The notes beneath the pieces are model-generated. The model made no database searches. It saw nothing but the letters and a program-made list of their open reading frames with translations, and was not told the origin of the DNA. Of a DNA stretch of 64,000 bases, positions 58,664 through 64,000 are shown piece after piece. Numbering within the stretch: the stretch's first letter is position 1; the number at the start of each line of letters is the position of its first letter. The stretch spans positions 1,302,001 to 1,366,000 of the forward strand of contig NZ_CP085301.1 of the NCBI RefSeq assembly GCF_020700235.1, in the 5' to 3' direction. The stretch is from Haladaptatus pallidirubidus (GTDB lineage Archaea > Halobacteriota > Halobacteria > Halobacteriales > Haladaptataceae). Made by a program: the position numbers and the translations under genes.

Positions 58664-58972
58664 CTACAACCGGTCGATTCCCCTTTGCGAATCGCGTGAC
58701 CGTCGCTGGTGGGTGTCCGTCCGCACCGCTCGCGTCCATCCGTTTCGTATCCGCCGTTGGCGGCGGTCTCTGGGATGTATTTTCACGCTCGAAAGAAGCA
58801 ATCGGCCGACGAACGCCGTCAAACAGAGATTGAACAACACCACCAGCGCGATGTCCGCGGTTACGAATGCAACAAACAGCGCAGTCAGTATCGCTCGAAC
58901 GCCCAGCCCCACCGCGCTGACCGAACAAACAGTGCGAAGGAGGGCGCTTGTCCACCCGTAATCGCGCCGCAT
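58664..58972 (-). CDS. Small membrane protein, C-terminal frame uncertain
   Basis: 102 residues from MRRDYGWTSALLRTVCS. The first 65 residues hold two hydrophobic helices (SVSAVGLGVRAILTALFVAFV and ALVVLFNLCLTAFVGRLLL). The rest in this frame is very basic, whereas a neighbouring frame gives the acidic, more typical ASFERENTSQRPPPTADTK ending VVEIDRR. A frameshift near 58,790 would join the two; either the gene is damaged or the first frame is real. No family recognised. Confidence 0.45.
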   Translation of the reverse strand: MRRDYGWTSALLRTVCSVSAVGLGVRAILTALFVAFVTADIALVVLFNLCLTAFVGRLLLSSVKIHPRDRRQRRIRNGWTRAVRTDTHQRRSRDSQRGIDRL

Positions 58973-59260
58973 ATCGCCCTTTTTGTAGTGAATCGGCGAA
59001 CGCTCGACACTCCACGCGAGTAGTTGCCCTACGCTCACTCTGGGTCGTCCGGTACTTCGAAACGACACCACGGCTGACCCGTAGCAGTGCGCTAACGATT
59101 CCCGATTCCGCCGACCTCCTCGCGCCATCGTCGGGTACTGACGTTCGCATCCCTTTTCAAACCGCGTCAGACGACGGACTGACACCGTTTTTTTAGCGCC
59201 CTCGGCGTAGCAGACTCCGTTTTGCGGTGTCTTCGAGGAAGAAAGAACCGTGCCGAGCAC

Positions 59261-59530
59261 CTACAGTCGTTTGACTTTGATATACTGATTCACGGCCTGA
59301 AATTCCCTGTCGAACAGCGTTGCGAACGATTCGTTCGGGTCTGCACGAAGTTGTGCGAAACAGTCCTGACACAGCGTTGATGCGGCGGGTGAGGGCTTTT
59401 GAACCGGGTGGGAGGCTCCGTCTATTGCGGTTCGAACGACCCGAAATATCGCGTCGCTTCGACAGCGTTTGCAGGATTCCCGACCGCGAGGCAGGTGCTC
59501 GCTTTCGGTTTCGATAGTGTTTCGATTCAT
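59261..59530 (-). CDS. Small zinc-ribbon protein
   Basis: 89 residues from MNRNTIETESEHLPRG. ESCKRCRSDAIFRVVRT and STLCQDCFAQLRADP contribute two CxxC pairs, spaced as in a treble-clef or rubredoxin-like zinc site. The C-terminal half is helical (NESFATLFDREFQAVNQYIKV). Likely a nucleic-acid or protein interaction module; no function known. Confidence 0.7.
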   Translation of the reverse strand: MNRNTIETESEHLPRGRESCKRCRSDAIFRVVRTAIDGASHPVQKPSPAASTLCQDCFAQLRADPNESFATLFDREFQAVNQYIKVKRL

Positions 59531-59749
59531 CGACGTTCGAGTTCGAATCACGTTCGTCCGCGGTAAGAGTATATGTGGATTGTGTGGCTGTAGTTCCCCC
59601 CTACCGGATTTGCGCCCGACGAATCAACGACCCACTGCGTCGGGGTGATCCCCGCGCATCTCGTTCGATACGAACATATCCGATTACTAGTCAAAATTGA
59701 GTTACCTAAGGTACTGCTATGCCCGTCGGCCGACTACAGACAGAGTGGG

Positions 59750-60124
59750 ATGACAGAGACGCTCAACCAACTCCACGTGTGGTGTCAGGGCGAGGAGTGG
59801 TGTCCGATTACTTCCACGACGACACTCATCGGGAAGAAGTGGCACCCGGTAATCATTCACCGGCTGCTCGAATACGGCCCGAGCGGGTTCAACGAGTTGA
59901 AGCGGGCCGTCGATGGCATTTCGAGCAAAGTTCTTTCCGATAGCCTCGAAGACCTCGAATCGAAACAGCTCGTGTCGCGCGAAATCGTCAACGAAAAACC
60001 GGTTCGCGTCGAATATTCGCTCACGAAGCACGGTGAATCGCTTCGCCCGGTCATCGTCTCCATGCGCGATTGGGGAACGGAATATCTCGCTCCTGCGGAC
60101 AACCCGGAATCGTCCCTCGTGTGA
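59750..60124 (+). CDS. HxlR-family transcription regulator
   Basis: 124 residues from MTETLNQLHVWCQGEEWCPITSTTTLIGKKWHPVIIHRLLEYGPSGFNELKRAVDGISSKVLSDSLEDLESKQLVSREIV..., the winged helix of the HxlR/MarR-like group. The family often starts with a Cys-containing stretch (WCQGEEWCP), which may sense oxidation or aldehydes. It precedes an AI-2E-type transporter gene on the same strand by about 60 bases and may regulate it. Confidence 0.88.
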   Translation: MTETLNQLHVWCQGEEWCPITSTTTLIGKKWHPVIIHRLLEYGPSGFNELKRAVDGISSKVLSDSLEDLESKQLVSREIVNEKPVRVEYSLTKHGESLRPVIVSMRDWGTEYLAPADNPESSLV

Positions 60125-60187
60125 TGCACATTCTGCTCCGAATGCATTATCTTCGTTCCACCCGTCTTTTCTGAGGGGGGACTTGGA

Positions 60188-61393
60188 GTGAAACTCTGGG
60201 ACGAACGCGATTCAGACGGCGTCGGAATCGGCTGGTGGCTGTTCGGAATCGCGCTAGCGGTCGTTCTCGTCGCCTCGCTCGATACCTATATCGGCTGGGT
60301 AGTGTTCGGTTTGTTTCTGTACTACGTCGCCCGGCCGATTGCCAGACGGCTTCGGAACCGAGGCGCGTCGCCCGGGCTCGCGTCGTTGCTCACGCTCGCA
60401 CTCATCATCCTCCCGTTCGTGGGACTGCTCGGTGCCGTCGTCGTCATCTCGGTCGGGCAGTTGTCGGCAATACGACTCGCCGACATCGAGCAGATCGCGC
60501 GAACCCTCTTTCCCGGCTTCGAGACTGGAGCGATTCCGACCGACCCATCGCGGTTGTACGACGCCGCCACGCAGTTGCTCCGCGACCCGTCGGTCAGAAA
60601 CCTGCTCGGCCAGTTCGGAGCCTTCGTCGGAACGTTCGCGACGCAGGCGTACAACCTCTTTCTCGCGCTCGTGTTTGTCTTTTTTCTGGTGCGCGACGAA
60701 GACCGGATTTCGGGTTGGTTCCAAACGACGGTGGCCGAGCGAGGAACGACGACGTACGAGTATCTCGACGCGGTTGACCGCGGCCTGAATTCAGTCTTTT
60801 TCGGCTACACGCTGACCATCTTCGTCATCGTCGTCACCTCCGCAGTACTTTACAACGGTCTGAATCTCATCGCGCCGCCGGGAATGGACATCCCGCAGAC
60901 GATGCTCGTCGCGGTTGCGACCGGACTCGCGACACTGATTCCGCTCGTCGGCCGCTCCATCGTCTACCTCTTCGTCGTCCTCTATCTCGCGGTTATCGCG
61001 GTGCGAACCGACCCGACGCAACTCTGGTTTCCAATTCTGTTCTACGTTCTCATGGGGTTCGTGTTCGACAACGTCATCCGAACGTACGTTCGTCCGTATC
61101 TCTCCGGCCGCATGTTTCACACCGGACTCATCATGTTCGCTTACCTTCTCGGACCGCCGGTTTTCGGCTGGTACGGCATCTTCCTCGGCCCGCTCATCAT
61201 GGTTGTCGCCATCCAGTTCCTCTGGGTGGTGTTCCCGGCTATGCTCCCCGGCGCGTCGGGCGCGCCCGACATGGGAGAAGAGGACGATTCGTTGGGGACA
61301 ATCGACTCCGGAGACGACGGTTCCGACGACAGGGAAACGAGAGGTGACGGACGCGATCACGATGGTTCTGAACGCGACGATTCCACTGTATGA
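60188..61393 (+). CDS. AI-2E/UPF0118 family membrane protein
   Basis: 401 residues. Seven or eight hydrophobic helices and a conserved IAPPGMDIPQTMLVAVATGLATLIPLVGRSIVY, VRPYLSGRMFHTGLIMFAYLLG and PLIMVVAIQFLWVVF, typical of the AI-2E transporter fold (also Na+/H+ antiporters in halophiles). A GTG start is used. The last 40 residues are Asp/Gly-rich and probably disordered. Follows the HxlR gene, possibly co-regulated. Confidence 0.87.
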   Translation: MKLWDERDSDGVGIGWWLFGIALAVVLVASLDTYIGWVVFGLFLYYVARPIARRLRNRGASPGLASLLTLALIILPFVGLLGAVVVISVGQLSAIRLADIEQIARTLFPGFETGAIPTDPSRLYDAATQLLRDPSVRNLLGQFGAFVGTFATQAYNLFLALVFVFFLVRDEDRISGWFQTTVAERGTTTYEYLDAVDRGLNSVFFGYTLTIFVIVVTSAVLYNGLNLIAPPGMDIPQTMLVAVATGLATLIPLVGRSIVYLFVVLYLAVIAVRTDPTQLWFPILFYVLMGFVFDNVIRTYVRPYLSGRMFHTGLIMFAYLLGPPVFGWYGIFLGPLIMVVAIQFLWVVFPAMLPGASGAPDMGEEDDSLGTIDSGDDGSDDRETRGDGRDHDGSERDDSTV

Positions 61394-61441
61394 TAATTTT
61401 ACGACGCGGCGTCGCGCTCGTGTCGTAAAATCACACCACAA

Positions 61442-62110
61442 CTATCGCAGTTCGTTTTCGCCGACGACGAGCGCGTTCGAAATGAGATTTTTGTAGGCTC
61501 GTCGCAGGCGCTCCGAGAGCGCCTGATGCGAGATGCCGAGGTCGTCGGACAATTCCTCGCCCGAAATTCCCCGCGGGATGTCGTAGTATCCCGATTCGAG
61601 CGCGGCCACGAGCGTTTCGTACTGCTCTTCGGTGAGTCCGTACTGGCCTCGTCGGGGGGATTCGTCCAACTGGTATATCTGCTCTATTTCGATTGGAATG
61701 TCGTTCGTTTCGCAGAACTCGTAGGTCGCGGAGAGGGCGTCTCGGTTGGGAAACAGGATTCTGAGTTGCCACTCGTCGTCCTTTCCGTTCGCGTCGATGA
61801 TGGTGCCGCTTTCCTCGACGAGGATATGGATGGCGAACGTGGTTTGGCCGACCCACGACATTCGGTACAGCCATTCTTCGTCCAAATCGACGAGCAGTTC
61901 TACGTCTTCGGTCGTCGGATCATCTTCGAGTGCGCTTTGAAGGGATTCGAACTTCTCCGGTTCCGCCGCCGCCCAGATGTACGGCATCACTCGCTTGGCT
62001 TCCGAGGCGACGACGCGCTCGACTTCGAATGTGGCTCCGGGAACCCGTTCGAGCGTCGCCTGCAGTGCGAACCCGTCGGCGGGGAGTCGCATGATGGCGA
62101 TTGTACTCAT
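61442..62110 (-). CDS. Bacterio-opsin activator-type HTH regulator
   Basis: 222 residues from MSTIAIMRLPADGFALQATLERVPGATF; a longer in-frame extension to 62,548 lies over the neighbouring gene and is not coding. The N-terminal domain is the Bat/GAF-like sensor seen in haloarchaea (ATFEVERVVASEAKRVMPYIWA). The C terminus LTEEQYETLVAALESGYYDIPRGISGEELSDDLGISHQALSERLRRAYKNLI is the HTH_10 DNA-binding domain. Regulates an unknown target. It is divergent from the DUF502 gene at 62,238, which it may control. Confidence 0.9.
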   Translation of the reverse strand: MSTIAIMRLPADGFALQATLERVPGATFEVERVVASEAKRVMPYIWAAAEPEKFESLQSALEDDPTTEDVELLVDLDEEWLYRMSWVGQTTFAIHILVEESGTIIDANGKDDEWQLRILFPNRDALSATYEFCETNDIPIEIEQIYQLDESPRRGQYGLTEEQYETLVAALESGYYDIPRGISGEELSDDLGISHQALSERLRRAYKNLISNALVVGENELR

Positions 62111-62237
62111 ACACCGTCTTAGGGCCTTCTCACGGATGACTCTGCTGGCGAATCTGATTGACATCTCGGGAGGCTGGCACCTCTGCTGGCGTAAGCAGGC
62201 GATACGCTCTTTATGTAGCGTCCGAGTTCCCTGAACG

Positions 62238-62939
62238 ATGGATGACTCCGAGAATCTCTCTCCACTCGCTGTACTTCGGGAGGCGGCGCTGACCGGCATC
62301 ACCGTCGTCGTTCCATTGCTTATCACGGTGTACGTGCTCGTCGTGTTGCTCGATTTCGTCGCAACGGTACTCCGACCGCTGCTTTCGTACGTCTCTATCG
62401 ATTCGATATACGTTTTGGGTGGGGTCACCATGGCGACCGTTTCGGCGCTGATTCTCGTCGTCGGGTTCATCGCCCACTCGCCGATGGGCGAACAAGCGAT
62501 CGACGGCTTCGACCAAGCTATCAGCCAGCTTCCCGGACTCGGAACCATCTACCGGAGTTTCCGGCGAATGGGTGACGCCATGGTCGAGAGTGACGCCGAC
62601 CATTTCCGCGACGTGAAACTGCTCGAATTTCCGACTGACGGAACCTACACCTTCGCGTTCGTGACGGCGGACACGCCGGACGGCATCCAAAGCGCGCTCG
62701 ACGAGGGCCCCATGACGACTGTTTTCCTTCCGATGGCTCCGAATCCCGTCATGGGTGGATTCGTCGTCAACGTCCACGAGGACGACCTCGTGGACGTTGA
62801 CCTCACGCTGGAAGAAGCGTTCCGCGGAATCGTGACGAGCGGCGTCGGACTCGACGAGATGAACGCGGATGCGGACGGTCTCACCGAAGACGAACTCCGG
62901 CAGTTGACGGGCTACGACGCCGTCAAGCGGAAGAATTGA
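62238..62939 (+). CDS. DUF502 family membrane protein
   Basis: 233 residues. Two hydrophobic N-terminal helices (AALTGITVVVPLLITVYVLVVLLDFV and VLGGVTMATVSALILVVGFIAHS), then a soluble part with FPTDGTYTFAFVTADTP and FLPMAPNPVMGGFVVNVHEDDLV. This is the DUF502 layout, found in bacteria, plants and archaea, of unknown biochemistry. Divergent from the Bat-type regulator gene. Confidence 0.9.
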   Translation: MDDSENLSPLAVLREAALTGITVVVPLLITVYVLVVLLDFVATVLRPLLSYVSIDSIYVLGGVTMATVSALILVVGFIAHSPMGEQAIDGFDQAISQLPGLGTIYRSFRRMGDAMVESDADHFRDVKLLEFPTDGTYTFAFVTADTPDGIQSALDEGPMTTVFLPMAPNPVMGGFVVNVHEDDLVDVDLTLEEAFRGIVTSGVGLDEMNADADGLTEDELRQLTGYDAVKRKN

Positions 62940-62959
62940 AACTTAAACCAAATCGGAAT

Positions 62960-64000
62960 TCACCGTGCCAACGACGCGAGCGCGCCAGCTAACACCTGGG
63001 TCGCGGCGGCGCAGTCTTCCCACGTTGTCCATTCTTCCGGATTGTGTGAAATGCCATCCCTCGACCGCGCGAAAAGCATCGCCGCGTCGGTCACATCCGC
63101 GACGTGCATCGTGTCGTGAGCCGCTCCCGAGTGCATTTCGAGGAGTTCGATATTCGCCGCGTCTCCGGCGTCGTGAACCGCTCGCCGACAGCGGTCGCTC
63201 ATCTCCGTCGGCTCGAGGTCGAACTCGCGGGCGAAACTCGTCTCCACGCCGCGCTCCGATTCGAGGCGGGAAAGAGAGTCTCGCGCCAGCGAGACGAGTT
63301 CATCCATCGCATCGTAGGACACATCACGAATATCGACGCCCATCTCGACCGTTCCCGGAACGACGTTCGTCGCGTTGGGACGAACGTTGAGTTTGCCGAC
63401 TGTGCCGACGGTGGTTTCGCCAACTTCGTTCGCCCCCTCCTCGACATCCCGTACGAACTCGCTCGCGGCCACCAGCGCGTCGGTTCGTTCCGGCATCGGG
63501 GTCGCTCCCGCGTGGTTCGCCTCGCCTAACACTTCGACAGCGCAGTGCGTTATTCCGGTAATCGTGGTCACGGTGCCGACCGGGAGGTCGGTGCGTTCGA
63601 GTCGCTTGCCCTGTTCGACGTGGAGTTCGAGCCACGAATCCCACTCGCTCGCGTCGAGTCTTCCCTCGCCATCGAATCCCATCGTTTCCAGCGCGTCCGC
63701 GAGCGTTGTCCGGCCGTCAGTCAGCGCGAGCGTCTCTTCGACTGACCGTTCTCCGACAGCGACGGACGACCCGAGGAGTCCGTCGGCAAATCGCTGGCCT
63801 TCCTCCTCCGTGAACGAAACGACCTCTATCGGGCGACTCGGTTCGACGCCGGAGCCTCGCATCGCCCGAACCGCTTCGAGCGCCGAGTAGACGCCGAGCG
63901 GACCGTCGAAAATTCCGCCCTCCGGCACCGAATCGAGGTGGCTCCCGGCGGCCACTGGCTTCGCATCGCGGGGCGCGCTCTCGGGCGTCCAGCGCCCCGC
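62960..64000 (-). CDS. N-carbamoyl amino acid / allantoate amidohydrolase, 5' end beyond window
   Basis: The frame is open to the last base of the window and enters as AGRWTPESAPRDAKPVAAGSHLDSV, so the start lies outside. M20 peptidase-like metal sites: GSHLDSVPEGGIFDGPLGV, SFTEEEGQRFADG and ELHVEQGKRLE, the allantoate/N-carbamoyl-L-amino-acid hydrolase pattern. It removes a carbamoyl group from ring-opened hydantoins or ureides and would follow a hydantoinase step. It is not adjacent to the hyu operon at 34-39 kb but could share a pathway. Confidence 0.92.
   Translation of the reverse strand, partial: AGRWTPESAPRDAKPVAAGSHLDSVPEGGIFDGPLGVYSALEAVRAMRGSGVEPSRPIEVVSFTEEEGQRFADGLLGSSVAVGERSVEETLALTDGRTTLADALETMGFDGEGRLDASEWDSWLELHVEQGKRLERTDLPVGTVTTITGITHCAVEVLGEANHAGATPMPERTDALVAASEFVRDVEEGANEVGETTVGTVGKLNVRPNATNVVPGTVEMGVDIRDVSYDAMDELVSLARDSLSRLESERGVETSFAREFDLEPTEMSDRCRRAVHDAGDAANIELLEMHSGAAHDTMHVADVTDAAMLFARSRDGISHNPEEWTTWEDCAAATQVLAGALASLAR

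Noticed and set aside
61442..62548. Longer version of the Bat-type regulator extending upstream to 62,548
   Set aside because: The extension lies over the divergent DUF502 gene and has a Ser/Thr-rich antisense composition; ATG at 62,110 fits the family start.

Overview
The window is chromosomal DNA from an extremely halophilic archaeon (class Halobacteria). The predicted proteins are strongly acidic. The window also carries a thermosome, an MC1 chromosomal protein, an archaeal-type splicing endonuclease, Tat-exported proteins, and an archaeal rRNA operon with tandem promoters and bulge-helix-bulge processing stems. The genus cannot be fixed from sequence reading alone; something like Haladaptatus is a weak guess.

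Layout. 0-7.7 kb: 3' part of a thermosome gene, a Tat-exported protein, an ornithine cyclodeaminase/alanine dehydrogenase family enzyme, a Ski2-like helicase, a HAD phosphatase, and a frameshifted zinc-ribbon protein. 8-19 kb: translation and nucleotide housekeeping (pheS-pheT, endA-trpS, pyrD), an AbrB-like protein, MC1, and a badly decayed Tat-lipoprotein gene. 19.2-25.2 kb: rRNA operon 16S / tRNA-Ala(TGC) / 23S / 5S, with about five tandem promoters upstream and a promoter-like site in the spacer; no tRNA-Cys follows the 5S gene. 25.4-33.3 kb: a PQQ-repeat pseudogene, beta-helix and glycosidase-like secreted proteins, a YdjM-type pseudogene, a CPA2 antiporter with a universal stress domain, and a cytochrome b C-terminal subunit. 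33.3-39.8 kb: a minus-strand operon of NRAMP-like transporter, HyuA, HyuB and an Asp/Glu racemase superfamily protein, with a ribbon-helix-helix regulator upstream. 40-49.5 kb: membrane proteins, a flippase and a sulfatase-like enzyme, a copper ATPase interrupted by one stop codon, an MFS transporter, and a winged-helix protein with a perfect operator-like palindrome. 49.7-54.4 kb: a second trpS coupled to a broken acetyltransferase, then creatininase, a second NRAMP-like transporter and a TauE/SafE permease. 54.4-64 kb: DHH phosphoesterase, O-methyltransferase, a broken HAD gene, several small proteins, HxlR and Bat-type regulators, AI-2E and DUF502 membrane proteins, and a truncated N-carbamoyl amino acid amidohydrolase.

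Two themes stand out. First, two separate modules pair a cyclic-amide hydrolase (HyuA/HyuB, or creatininase) with an NRAMP-fold transporter. Both transporters lack the residues that bind metal in true NRAMPs, which suggests uptake of an organic amide or other non-metal substrate. Second, at least seven genes carry frameshifts or nonsense codons. Several nonsense changes are readily explained by G:C to A:T transitions, and this argues for real gene decay rather than only sequencing error. Two intergenic regions are filled with nested palindromes and share the same edge sequence, suggesting a dispersed palindromic repeat family.
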